Shown in pieces: positions 7,656 through 15,461 of a stretch of 28,825 nucleotides of DNA. The translations under genes were made by a program, and so were the position numbers. The stretch is from Acetofilamentum sp. (GTDB taxonomy: Bacteria > Bacteroidota > Bacteroidia > Bacteroidales > JAADGE01). The notes beneath the pieces were generated by a model. It worked only from the letters and a program-made list of their open reading frames with translations, was not told where the DNA came from and did not search any database. The DNA lies in contig DYOJ01000006.1 of assembly GCA_020720705.1 (NCBI GenBank), positions 1 through 28,825 on the forward strand. The letters run 5' to 3'. Numbering within the stretch: the first letter of the stretch is position 1; each line of letters begins with the position of its first letter.

Positions 7656-9329
7656 TTAAAACGTACTCGAAAGTGTTACTGAAAATCCGTTTGCAGCGGG
7701 CATATTTCGGCAAACGCCGCCTACACAAATAACGCCTTCACGCTGGCGACCGTAACCAACTTGCAAGCGATTTCCGCCGCTGATATAACCTGCATAAGTG
7801 TTGTAATAATGTATGGTTTCGGCAGCATGCGGATTGTCATAGTTCACTTGGTCTGTAACAGATAAAAACCAATGCGGCGCAAAAGTATATTCCAACATTC
7901 CCATTGCCCAATTTCCGTTATATTGTTGCGAAAACAAAGCCTCAACTTCGGTGCGAATAGCGTGAAATTTGCCGAGCTTAAAGGTCATATCCAACACTGC
8001 AATATCCGAAACGATATTCTCTTCGCCCGATTTGCCTTGAATTTGCTCAATATCATAAACTTGGTGCATATACACTGCGGTTACTTTCACCGATTTTGAT
8101 AGCTTTTTATAGAGTTCGATATTAAAATCCTCATAAAAAATATCTTTACTTAATTTGAAAATTTCAGTTGTATAACCGTCCATTTTGGGGTCAATTAAAA
8201 TATCAGTTTTGTCCAAAGCCGTAATGCGAGCGTAATTAAGTGCAATGTGTGTTCCGCCGATAATCGCAAGATTTTTCGGTATTTTGTAGAATAATTCTGT
8301 GTTCGCTCCGATTTGTCCGTTGGGTTGGGTCGAGAATGGGTATAAGGCGGCAAGTGCATAGATATGGTTTTTGGAAAGTGCAGGTAAATAGTTTATGTTC
8401 AAATCATTACCTGTTGCAAAACGGTCAGACCTGAAATTCATATTATCCAAAGTCATTCCTGTAAAAATGAATCCAAACCCTTTTGTGGACCAACTTGTTG
8501 AGAGATAAACAGCTTCTCCGTCTCTGAAAACCGGAGCCAAATTGGTTTTGTTATCTTCGGGTTCAAAATCGTAAAAATTTGCCGATGAGGGGTCGTTGCT
8601 TTTCTTAACATATTCGGCGTTTAGATTTAGACCTTTGTATGCCAAACTTATACGCCCCGCTCCTGCCGCTACATTTTCGGGATAGTTGTATATAGGGTCG
8701 CTTGCATCTTGAAATTTTGAAACAAACGAGCCTCCGAATCTGACTTTCAACGCCTTCTCGGACAGTTGTGAAAAAATTGAATTTATATCAAAATCAGTAT
8801 CAACGCCCCTGATAATTCCGGAACCATGTTCAAAATACAACTTTTGCTTTCCGAGAATACCCGTCAATGCGATACCGGATACAGGTTTAAATTTGACCCT
8901 TGCGCCGTCAAGTGCATTGTCATAGCCAAGTGCTTTGTCTTCGTAGGTTCTGAAAATCAATCCGTTTCCGAATTGTTCGTAAAAATGTCCGGCTGTTACC
9001 TCAATTTCATCCGATTTGTAAGTTCCGTAGCGGTAACCTATTCCGTGCCCTGTGTATCGAGCATCGTATCCGAGTAAAGGATTAAGATAAGCTTCGTATC
9101 GAGCGCCGAAACTAAATTTTCCTTTTGTATAAATAAAATTTGCATACGCATTTGCACGCATTTTTTCGTCCACGGCCGGGGCGTTTATTATGCTGTCAGC
9201 TTTATAGGTTTGCATGGAAATTTCAAAATTTCCGCCAAACTGCCCTTCGTTTGGCTTATCTTGCGCCGAAACTGAATGTATCCGGACAAGCAGAAAGAGA
9301 CCGATTAATATTTGTAAGGAACGTTTCAT
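7656..9329 (-). CDS. DUF6029 family outer-membrane beta-barrel protein
   Basis: A 557-residue exported protein whose N-terminal signal probably ends at SVSA-Q (22/23). The rest alternates short polar turns with amphipathic strands (for example FGARYEAYLNPLLGYDARYTG near 75-95, and the repeated LNAEY / LNYARI / FNIELYKK type) and ends in an aromatic residue (SSTF), all pointing to an outer-membrane barrel. The block GHFYEQFGNGLIFRTYED near 115-132 is characteristic of this Bacteroidota family. A cysteine pair in VICVGGVC near the C-terminus could form a disulfide. Its start overlaps the stop of the upstream TlpA thioredoxin gene (ATGA), so the two are translationally coupled; the lipoprotein gene follows after 93 bases. 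Transported substrate, if any, is unknown. Confidence 0.8.
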   Translation of the reverse strand: MKRSLQILIGLFLLVRIHSVSAQDKPNEGQFGGNFEISMQTYKADSIINAPAVDEKMRANAYANFIYTKGKFSFGARYEAYLNPLLGYDARYTGHGIGYRYGTYKSDEIEVTAGHFYEQFGNGLIFRTYEDKALGYDNALDGARVKFKPVSGIALTGILGKQKLYFEHGSGIIRGVDTDFDINSIFSQLSEKALKVRFGGSFVSKFQDASDPIYNYPENVAAGAGRISLAYKGLNLNAEYVKKSNDPSSANFYDFEPEDNKTNLAPVFRDGEAVYLSTSWSTKGFGFIFTGMTLDNMNFRSDRFATGNDLNINYLPALSKNHIYALAALYPFSTQPNGQIGANTELFYKIPKNLAIIGGTHIALNYARITALDKTDILIDPKMDGYTTEIFKLSKDIFYEDFNIELYKKLSKSVKVTAVYMHQVYDIEQIQGKSGEENIVSDIAVLDMTFKLGKFHAIRTEVEALFSQQYNGNWAMGMLEYTFAPHWFLSVTDQVNYDNPHAAETIHYYNTYAGYISGGNRLQVGYGRQREGVICVGGVCRNMPAANGFSVTLSSTF

Positions 9330-9838
9330 TTCTCAATTGATTCACCGTTTAAGAGTCTTTTAATAATTTCATCAATTTCAATTTCATCTCCTTCCGAGTA
9401 TCCGCTGTGCGACCAAACAATGTTGCCTTCTTTGTCCAAAATAAAAGAATGAGGGACACTTGTTATACTCAATGCACGCTGTAAATCAGCGTTTTCATCC
9501 AAGTATATTTCAAATTCCCACCCCCTTGCATCTATCGAAGGTTTTACCTTAGAGCTTGTTCGAGAATCGTCCACCGAAACAGCGATAACTTTTACCCCTG
9601 CGGCTTGCCAATCATCATAATAATCAGACGATACAGCTTCCAATTCTTTGATGCAAGGTTTACACCAAGTTGCCCAAAAACTAATGTAAATCGGACCTTC
9701 GTTCGTAAAACTTGTTGTAGAAAGAGTTTCACCGGATAGATTTTTTACCGATACATCAGGCAATTTTTTATACTCATTTTGCGCCGATACCGAAACGGTA
9801 ATCAGGTGTGCCAAGAAAAACAATGCAAACGTTTTCAT
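9326..9838 (-). CDS. TlpA-like periplasmic thioredoxin
   Basis: A 170-residue protein starting at the ATG at 9838, chosen over an upstream in-frame start at 9883 because MKTFALFFLAHLITVSVSA is a clean signal peptide (about 1-19). The mature part is a TlpA/ResA-like thioredoxin fold: YISFWATWCKPC with the redox cysteines C59 and C62, VKVIAVSVDD, and ITSVPHSFILDKEGNIVW containing the cis-proline. Such proteins reduce disulfides in envelope proteins or in cytochrome c maturation. The stop overlaps the start of the DUF6029 gene in ATGA, suggesting that the barrel or the downstream Omp28-like lipoprotein is a client or partner. The 155-base gap to rbfA upstream is AT-rich with no promoter box I can support on this strand. 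Confidence 0.9.
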   Translation of the reverse strand: MKTFALFFLAHLITVSVSAQNEYKKLPDVSVKNLSGETLSTTSFTNEGPIYISFWATWCKPCIKELEAVSSDYYDDWQAAGVKVIAVSVDDSRTSSKVKPSIDARGWEFEIYLDENADLQRALSITSVPHSFILDKEGNIVWSHSGYSEGDEIEIDEIIKRLLNGESIEK

Positions 9839-9993
9839 AAAAAAAAATTTAACAATTATATTTAAAATAACAATGAAAACCAAAGTTTAGTATTCTGTAA
9901 TTTTTAAATACGAACAAAATTGACCTCTAAATATAAATCGTAATCTTATTTTCAAGTGTTTAGGATAAATATCTTTTACAACATATTTTAATT

Positions 9994-10329
9994 TTACTCC
10001 TTCAAAAGTTCGTCTATTCGTGCGGCATAATCGAGTGAATCGTCAATATAAAAAACCAATTCCGGTATTTTTCTCAGTTGATTTTTAACTAAGTTACCGA
10101 GTTCGTAACGTAATGAAGAGGCTGATTGCCTTACAAGTTCCAAAGCGTCCTCTCGGTTGTCGGGCGGGAAGAAACTGAGGTAAACCTTTGCCAAGCCAAG
10201 GTCGGGCGTAACTCGAACAACAGTAACACTTATCATTTTGCCCATAAATTCAGCTCCGCGTTTAAGCAATATCATACTTAACTCCTGCTGTATGAGTTTC
10301 GAGATTTTTTTTTGTCTTGTGGTATCCAT
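9994..10329 (-). CDS. rbfA: Ribosome-binding factor A
   Basis: A complete 111-residue protein of the usual bacterial RbfA length. It binds the 30S subunit during maturation near helix 1 of 16S rRNA and the decoding centre. The N-terminus RQKKISKLIQQELSMIL, the central VTVVRVTPDLGLAKVYLSFF and the C-terminal block LRKIPELVFYIDDSLDYAARIDELL are the three family signatures. It is transcribed divergently from the aminopeptidase P gene across an 86-base gap. Confidence 0.95.
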   Translation of the reverse strand: MDTTRQKKISKLIQQELSMILLKRGAEFMGKMISVTVVRVTPDLGLAKVYLSFFPPDNREDALELVRQSASSLRYELGNLVKNQLRKIPELVFYIDDSLDYAARIDELLKE

Positions 10330-10367
10330 AATATTTTTTGAAAATTATCTAAATTACATTTTTTTTA

Positions 10368-10375
10368 TATCTTTG
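10368..10375 (+). promoter_or_regulatory. Probable pepP promoter -7 box
   Basis: TATCTTTG matches the Bacteroidota -7 consensus TAnnTTTG, 40 bases before the pepP start. The nearest upstream TTTG (10337-10340) is 27 bases away, longer than usual, so only the -7 element is well supported. Confidence 0.5.
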
Positions 10376-10408
10376 AGAAAAATCAAAATTACTAATATTT
10401 TTTAATTT

Positions 10409-10416
10409 CAAAGGTA
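10409..10416 (-). promoter_or_regulatory. Possible rbfA promoter -7 box
   Basis: On the minus strand this reads TACCTTTG, matching the Bacteroidota -7 consensus TAnnTTTG. A TTTG on the same strand lies 23 bases further upstream (10440-10443), the long end of the accepted spacing. The box overlaps the first base of the pepP start codon, so the two divergent genes would share control sequence. It would leave rbfA a 5' leader of roughly 75 bases. Confidence 0.4.
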
Positions 10417-11810
10417 TGTTTGCAAAAGAAACTTATATTCAAAGACGTCGAACACTGACTACAAAACTTTGTACAGGCATCATTTTTATTCCGGCAAACA
10501 ACGAAATGTCGTTTAATTATCCGGCAAATACGTATTCGTTTCGTCAGGACAGCACATTTTTATATTATTTCGGAATAGACAATCCGGGATATGCCGGAGT
10601 GATAGATGTGGACTCCGGAGACAATATATTGTTCGGAAACGAAGTTACGATGGACGATATTATTTGGTCAGGCGAATTGCCTTCGCTCACGGACACTGCG
10701 GCAAGTATCGGAATTTCAAAAACGATACCGATGTCCGATTTAGTAGAATATCTACAAAAAGCACAATCATCGGGCAGAAAAATCCATTACCTTCCGCCCT
10801 ATCGAGACGACCACAAAATTTTTCTGAATCAAACACTTGCTATTCCGTTTGCAGAACTCAAAACGAATGCCTCCGAGGAACTAATAAAAGGAGTAGTTGC
10901 AATGCGCTCAATAAAAGAAGCTCAGGAAGTTGAAGAAATTGAACGCATTACAGATGTTGCCTATTTGATGCACACAACTTCGATGCGAATGGCTCACCCC
11001 GGACGAATTGAGCAAGAAATCGCCGGAACAATTGAGGGAATTGCAATTGCACACGGACGTTCGGTGTCGTTTCCGGTAATTTTATCGCAAAACGGACAAA
11101 TTCTTCACAATCACGGACACAACAACCCGCTTGAATCCGGCAGGCTGTTAGTTACAGATGCCGGAGCAGAATCCGCAATGCGCTATTGCAGCGATATTAC
11201 GCGAACAGTTCCCGTGGGCGGTAAATTTTCGCAACAGCAAAAAGAAATTTACGAAATTGCACTTCGTGCGAATTTAGAAGTTATCAAATCCGTAAAACCC
11301 GGTGTGTTCTACAAAGACATTCATCTGTCGGCTTGCGAAATTATTGCTACGGGTTTAACAGATTTAGGTTTGATGAAAGGTAACCCGAAAGAAGCCGTTG
11401 CCGCAGGTGCTCATGCCTTATTTATGCCGCACGGCTTGGGACACATGCTCGGCTTGGATGTACACGATATGGAAAATCTGGGCGAAAATTATGTCGGATA
11501 CGACCATACCGTACAACGAAGTTCTCAATTCGGATTGGCATTTCTGCGCCTTGCTCGCAAACTTGAAACAGGTTTTGTGCTAACGGACGAACCCGGAATC
11601 TATTTTATTCCGGCACTTATAGATTTGTGGAAAAGCGAAGGCAAACACACCGACTTCATAAACTACAATAAATTAGAAGCCTACCGAACTTTTGGAGGAA
11701 TCCGTATTGAAGACGATTTGCTTGTAACCGAAGTCGGGTGTAAGGTTTTGGGCAAACCGATACCGAAAACCGTAACCGAAATAGAAACCGAAATGCAAAA
11801 ATCGGTTTAA
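10416..11810 (+). CDS. pepP: Aminopeptidase P family metallopeptidase (Xaa-Pro aminopeptidase)
   Basis: A 464-residue cytosolic M24B peptidase that removes N-terminal residues preceding proline. The N-terminal AMP_N domain (about 1-150) is recognisable from IFIPANNEMSFNYPANTYSFRQDS and FLYYFGIDNPGY. The pita-bread catalytic domain holds all five expected metal ligands by motif: Asp in VTDAGAES, Asp in CSDITRTV, His in HGLGHMLGLDVHD, Glu in TDEPGIYF and Glu in GIRIEDD. Length and order match bacterial PepP. It stands alone on the plus strand between the divergent rbfA and the cvpA operon. Strict Xaa-Pro specificity is inferred from the family. Confidence 0.93.
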   Translation: MFAKETYIQRRRTLTTKLCTGIIFIPANNEMSFNYPANTYSFRQDSTFLYYFGIDNPGYAGVIDVDSGDNILFGNEVTMDDIIWSGELPSLTDTAASIGISKTIPMSDLVEYLQKAQSSGRKIHYLPPYRDDHKIFLNQTLAIPFAELKTNASEELIKGVVAMRSIKEAQEVEEIERITDVAYLMHTTSMRMAHPGRIEQEIAGTIEGIAIAHGRSVSFPVILSQNGQILHNHGHNNPLESGRLLVTDAGAESAMRYCSDITRTVPVGGKFSQQQKEIYEIALRANLEVIKSVKPGVFYKDIHLSACEIIATGLTDLGLMKGNPKEAVAAGAHALFMPHGLGHMLGLDVHDMENLGENYVGYDHTVQRSSQFGLAFLRLARKLETGFVLTDEPGIYFIPALIDLWKSEGKHTDFINYNKLEAYRTFGGIRIEDDLLVTEVGCKVLGKPIPKTVTEIETEMQKSV

Positions 11811-11834
11811 CCACTTTTATTACAGAATTTTAAT

Positions 11835-11897
11835 TAAGATTTTCGGCATAAATTGTTCTCAAATATAATTTTTACATAACTTTGTGCCGAAATCTTA
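11835..11897 (+). promoter_or_regulatory. cvpA operon promoter bracketed by an inverted repeat
   Basis: TAACTTTG at 11877-11884 fits the -7 consensus TAnnTTTG, with TTG at 11853-11855 twenty-one bases upstream as a -33 element. The promoter lies between two inverted arms, TAAGATTTTCGGCA (11835-11848) and TGCCGAAATCTTA (11885-11897), which pair perfectly except for one extra T in the left arm. The right arm sits at the expected transcription start. This suits an operator bound on both sides of the polymerase site better than a transcript hairpin, since the left arm would not be transcribed from this promoter. Confidence 0.55.
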
Positions 11898-11909
11898 ACC
11901 TTGTAAGGT

Positions 11910-12506
11910 ATGGATATTTATGTTGATATTGGTCTAAGTTTTTTAGACGTAATCATATCGCTCACATTATTTTGGGCAATCTATCGGGGCTACAAACAAG
12001 GAGCAATAATACACTCTGTGGCATTATTGGTCTTGCTTGCCGGAATCGGTATATCCGGAAAAATATCTTATGCTATCTACGACTACATGCAGGAACGCGC
12101 GAGAGTTACTTTGTACAATTTACCTGTAATTTTATTTTTCCTGTTTTCAGTTTTGTCTGTTATCGGAGCACATTTTGTTGCAAGAAAAGTTACCGCAAAT
12201 GTTGGAGGTGCACCAAAGGGGTTTGTAAACAAGCTGTTAGGCGTTGCAGTTAATGTTGTCAAATATCTGTATATGATGAGTATTGTGTTGATAATGTTTT
12301 TTAAATTGGATGCTAATTTTGATTTTATACACGAAAAAGAACAACATCGAACAAAATTATACTATCCCATTTTGCGTATCGCCCCTGCAACATTTAAAAT
12401 GTTAGAATTTCGCGAACTGTATCCCGTGCCTATGGAAAAACCACGAAAATTTCAAAACGGAGACTACGAAGGCGAAGACATTCCGGAAAATATTGACAAT
12501 ACATAA
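11910..12506 (+). CDS. cvpA: CvpA family membrane protein
   Basis: A 198-residue integral membrane protein. The N-terminal FLDVIISLTLFWAIYRGYKQG is the family signature (hydrophobic helix followed by a G-x-x-x-G turn). Further hydrophobic segments lie near 38-57, 70-92 and 112-132, giving about four helices, followed by a polar acidic tail ending EDIPENIDNT. CvpA proteins are inner-membrane proteins first linked to colicin V production in E. coli and more generally to envelope stress; the molecular function is unsettled. It is the first gene of a plus-strand operon and ends two bases before the DNA methyltransferase gene. Confidence 0.88.
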   Translation: MDIYVDIGLSFLDVIISLTLFWAIYRGYKQGAIIHSVALLVLLAGIGISGKISYAIYDYMQERARVTLYNLPVILFFLFSVLSVIGAHFVARKVTANVGGAPKGFVNKLLGVAVNVVKYLYMMSIVLIMFFKLDANFDFIHEKEQHRTKLYYPILRIAPATFKMLEFRELYPVPMEKPRKFQNGDYEGEDIPENIDNT

Positions 12507-12508
12507 AA

Positions 12509-13357
12509 ATGAAATCAGCAGATACAAAAATAATTTTAGGAGATAGTTTGCAGGTATTAAACTCATTATCAGACAATAGTATTGATTTGATAATTACATC
12601 TCCACCGTATGCAGACCAGAGAAAATCTACTTATGGAGGAATACATCCTGACAAATATGTCGAATGGTTTCTGCCGTTTACCGAACAAATGTTGCGAGTT
12701 TTGAAATCGGACGGGACTTTTATCTTGAATATTAAGGAAAAAGTAGTTGAAGGCGAACGAAGTACCTACGTTCTTGAGCTTATTTTGGAAATGAAAAAAC
12801 AAGGATGGTTATGGACGGAAGAGTTTATCTGGCATAAAAAAAACAGTTTCCCCGGTAAATGGCCTAATCGTTTTCGAGATGCTTGGGAGCGACTTCTACA
12901 GTTTAATAAAACAAGATATTTCAACATGTATCAAGACAACGTCAGAATTCCTGTTGGAGAATGGGCAAAGGACAGGTTGAAAAATTTGAGTAGCACAGAT
13001 AAAATCAGAGATAATGCTAAGAATGGCAGCGGATTTGGTAAAAATATCTCAAATTGGGTTGGTCGAGAAATGGTTTATCCTTCCAATGTGCTGCACATTG
13101 CAACTGAATGCAACAACAAAAACCACAGTGCAGCATTCCCTGACGGACTGCCCGAATGGTTTATAAAACTGTTTACCAACGAAGGGGATGTTGTTCTTGA
13201 CCCTTTTTTAGGTTCAGGAACAACGTGTACTGTTTCCAAAAAAATGAATCGAAATTCAATCGGAATCGAAATAAATTCAGAGTATCACACTATTGCTGTT
13301 GAAAATTGTAAAAGTATAAGTTCAGAACCTAAATTATTTGCTCAAATTTATGAATAA
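12509..13357 (+). CDS. Type II DNA methyltransferase (N4-cytosine or N6-adenine, beta class)
   Basis: A 282-residue SAM-dependent DNA methyltransferase. The catalytic motif IV TSPPYAD is near the N-terminus (residues 30-36) and the SAM-binding motif I DPFLGSGTT near the C-terminus (231-239), followed by GIEINSEY (252-259). This IV-before-I order defines the beta class; a variable middle region (about 80-220) should recognise the target. SPPY is more common in N4-cytosine enzymes but also occurs in N6-adenine enzymes, so the methylated base is open. It begins 2 bases after cvpA and overlaps the endonuclease gene by 8 bases, so it is the modification half of a Type II system protecting host DNA from its partner. 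Composition is visibly more AT-rich than tyrS downstream, consistent with acquisition. Confidence 0.9.
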   Translation: MKSADTKIILGDSLQVLNSLSDNSIDLIITSPPYADQRKSTYGGIHPDKYVEWFLPFTEQMLRVLKSDGTFILNIKEKVVEGERSTYVLELILEMKKQGWLWTEEFIWHKKNSFPGKWPNRFRDAWERLLQFNKTRYFNMYQDNVRIPVGEWAKDRLKNLSSTDKIRDNAKNGSGFGKNISNWVGREMVYPSNVLHIATECNNKNHSAAFPDGLPEWFIKLFTNEGDVVLDPFLGSGTTCTVSKKMNRNSIGIEINSEYHTIAVENCKSISSEPKLFAQIYE

Positions 13358-14093
13358 ACTAAATATTTCAGATGTAGTAGAATATGTGGAACTTAATATA
13401 GGAACGTTTCACGAGAAAAGATTACTACGATTGGATTCGATAAAACTTTCACAAATATTAAAAAAGAAAAACCCATACTTATACAAGGCAAAAAATGTAG
13501 AAACGTCTGAGCAATTGATAAAAAATATCGTAGATGCACAAATTATTTCAAGTGATGAAACTATTTTTGGCGATTGGTTGGAGGGTCTAGCTGTTTTTAT
13601 TAACAAAAAAGTTTTCGGAGGGATAAAATCCGGTATTAACGGAATTGATTTAGAGTTTGAAAATAATAATACACGTTACATTGTATCTATCAAATCCGGT
13701 CCAAATTGGGCTAACAGTAATCAAACTAAAAAGTTAATTTCAGATTTTAAATCGGCAAAAAAAACACTCAGAACAAGCAATTCGCAAATGAATGTTGTAG
13801 CTGTAAACGGATGCTGTTACGGCATAGATAATAAACCGGACAAGGGAGAATATTTTAAATATTGCGGTCAAAAATTTTGGGAGTTTATTTCCGGAGAAGC
13901 AAATCTTTATATTGATATTATTGAGCCGCTCGGACACAAGGCTCGTGAAAAAAATGAAGAGTTCATGCACTCGTATCCGTTAATTATAAATAAATTTACA
14001 AAAGAGTTTTCATCTCAATATTGTGATGATTCAGGAGAAATATTGTGGCAGAAAATAGTCGAATTTAATTCAAGTCAAACAAAAAATAAATGA
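13350..14093 (+). CDS. Type II restriction endonuclease, EcoO109I/PmeII-like
   Basis: A 247-residue protein starting at the ATG at 13350, which overlaps the methyltransferase stop (ATGAATAA); an upstream in-frame TTG at 13338 is less likely. The core NGIDLEFENN followed by YIVSIKSGPNWANSNQ (97-125) matches the PD-(D/E)xK nuclease region of EcoO109I/PmeII-like enzymes, with D100 and K115 as likely catalytic residues. The position two before the lysine is serine (S113) rather than the textbook Asp/Glu; E102 or E79 may supply the second acid. Position beside a methyltransferase gene supports the restriction role. Recognition sequence cannot be read from the protein. Its TGA stop overlaps the tyrS ATG. 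Confidence 0.82.
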   Translation: MNKLNISDVVEYVELNIGTFHEKRLLRLDSIKLSQILKKKNPYLYKAKNVETSEQLIKNIVDAQIISSDETIFGDWLEGLAVFINKKVFGGIKSGINGIDLEFENNNTRYIVSIKSGPNWANSNQTKKLISDFKSAKKTLRTSNSQMNVVAVNGCCYGIDNKPDKGEYFKYCGQKFWEFISGEANLYIDIIEPLGHKAREKNEEFMHSYPLIINKFTKEFSSQYCDDSGEILWQKIVEFNSSQTKNK

Positions 14094-15397
14094 CAAATTT
14101 TATACAAGAACTCACGTGGCGCGGCATGTTGCATAACGTGATGCCCGGAACGGAAGACCAACTGAACCAAGAACTTACAACGGCGTATTTGGGCATTGAC
14201 CCAACGGCGGATTCCTTACACATCGGGCATTTGGTAGGCATCATGATGCTGAAACATTTGCAAAATGCAGGGCACAAACCTGTTGCTCTGCTCGGCGGCG
14301 CAACCGGCATGATTGGCGACCCGTCAGGCAAATCGCAAGAACGCAATTTATTGAGTGAACAAGAATTACGCTATAATCAAGAAGCCATTCGTAAACAATT
14401 GTCCAAATTTTTGGATTTCGATTCCGATGCGCCGAATAAAGCAATCCTCGTCAATAATTACGATTGGATGAGCACGTTTTCGTTTCTTGATTTCATTCGC
14501 GACATCGGCAAGCACATCACCGTAAATTACATGATGGCAAAGGATTCCGTAAAAAAACGCATCGCATCCGAAGAAGAAGGCGGCGCGGAAGGCATGTCGT
14601 TTACCGAGTTTACGTATCAACTCGTGCAAGGCTATGATTTTCTGCATCTTTACAAAACGCACGGCTGCAAACTCCAACTCGGCGGCTCCGACCAATGGGG
14701 CAATATTACCACCGGCACGGAAATGATACGCCGCATGGAAGGCGGTAAGGCTTACGCAGTTACGTGTCCGTTGCTCACGAAATCGGACGGCGGCAAGTTC
14801 GGAAAAACTGAAAAAGGCAACATTTGGCTCGATGCCGAAAAAACTTCGCCGTACACGTTCTACCAATTTTGGATAAATGCTGACGATAAAGATGCCGAAC
14901 GTTTTATCAAGATTTTCACAACGTTTACCCACGAACATATAGCCGAATTGATTGCAAAACATGCAGAAGCACCACATTTTAGACTCTTGCAAAAAACATT
15001 GGCACAAGAGCTTACAACCTTAGTGCACGGCGAGGAGCGTTTCAATTTTGCAATTGAAGCATCGCAAATTCTGTTCGGAAAAGGCACCAAAGAAACACTT
15101 GAAAAACTGTCGGATGCAGATTTTAATGCGATTTTTGCGGATGTTCCTCAATATCAGGTAGAAAAATCAAAGTTTGATGCCGGCGTTCCTGTTCTTGACC
15201 TTTTAGCCGTTGAAACCGATATGCTGAAATCAAAAGCCGAAGCTCGACGACTTGTTCAGGGTAACGGATTGAGTATTAACCAAGAAAAATATTCAAATGT
15301 CGAAGGTTTGATTACAAAAGACCAACTTTTGAACGGAAAATATTTGCTTATTAAAAACGGGAAAAAATATTCTGTGATTACGATTTTAGAATCTTGA
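14090..15397 (+). CDS. tyrS: Tyrosyl-tRNA synthetase
   Basis: A complete 435-residue class I aminoacyl-tRNA synthetase that charges tRNA-Tyr. The Rossmann domain shows YLGIDPTADSLHIGHLVG with the HIGH motif, ALLGGATGMIGDPSGKS, the tyrosine-binding region FTYQLVQGYDFLHLY and QLGGSDQWGNI. The KMSKS equivalent is KFGKTEKGN. An S4 RNA-binding domain (KAEARRLVQGNGLSIN) follows near the C-terminus. The start ATG overlaps the endonuclease stop in ATGA, yet the N-terminus (NFIQELTWRGML) looks native, so the upstream cassette has not damaged the gene. Codons are richer in G and C than in the two R-M genes. Confidence 0.97.
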   Translation: MTNFIQELTWRGMLHNVMPGTEDQLNQELTTAYLGIDPTADSLHIGHLVGIMMLKHLQNAGHKPVALLGGATGMIGDPSGKSQERNLLSEQELRYNQEAIRKQLSKFLDFDSDAPNKAILVNNYDWMSTFSFLDFIRDIGKHITVNYMMAKDSVKKRIASEEEGGAEGMSFTEFTYQLVQGYDFLHLYKTHGCKLQLGGSDQWGNITTGTEMIRRMEGGKAYAVTCPLLTKSDGGKFGKTEKGNIWLDAEKTSPYTFYQFWINADDKDAERFIKIFTTFTHEHIAELIAKHAEAPHFRLLQKTLAQELTTLVHGEERFNFAIEASQILFGKGTKETLEKLSDADFNAIFADVPQYQVEKSKFDAGVPVLDLLAVETDMLKSKAEARRLVQGNGLSINQEKYSNVEGLITKDQLLNGKYLLIKNGKKYSVITILES

Positions 15398-15414
15398 CAT
15401 TTTAGGACATAAAA

Positions 15415-15445
15415 AAAGACCTCGAAGTTTTTATTAGAGGTCTTT
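15415..15445. terminator. Bidirectional stem-loop terminator between tyrS and glnN
   Basis: AAAGACCTC (15415-15423) pairs perfectly with GAGGTCTTT (15437-15445) around a 13-base loop. A-runs lie before it (15411-15417) and T-rich sequence in the right arm, so it could end both convergent transcripts, tyrS from the left and glnN from the right. Confidence 0.75.
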
Positions 15446-15461
15446 ATTATGTTTGCAATTG

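Noticed and set aside
9839..9883. Extended N-terminus for the TlpA thioredoxin
   Set aside because: The upstream start would put 15 hydrophobic residues before a complete signal peptide that has its own ATG.
9839..9993. Promoter for the TlpA-DUF6029-Omp28 genes
   Set aside because: AT-rich with CAAAGTTTA and similar words, but none matches TAnnTTTG on the minus strand, so no site is reported.
13338..13349. TTG start four codons upstream for the restriction endonuclease
   Set aside because: The ATG at 13350 overlaps the methyltransferase stop in a standard coupling arrangement and is sufficient.
14366..15007. 213-codon open frame on the minus strand
   Set aside because: It lies entirely inside tyrS, whose plus-strand protein has all family motifs; the minus frame shows no recognisable domain.
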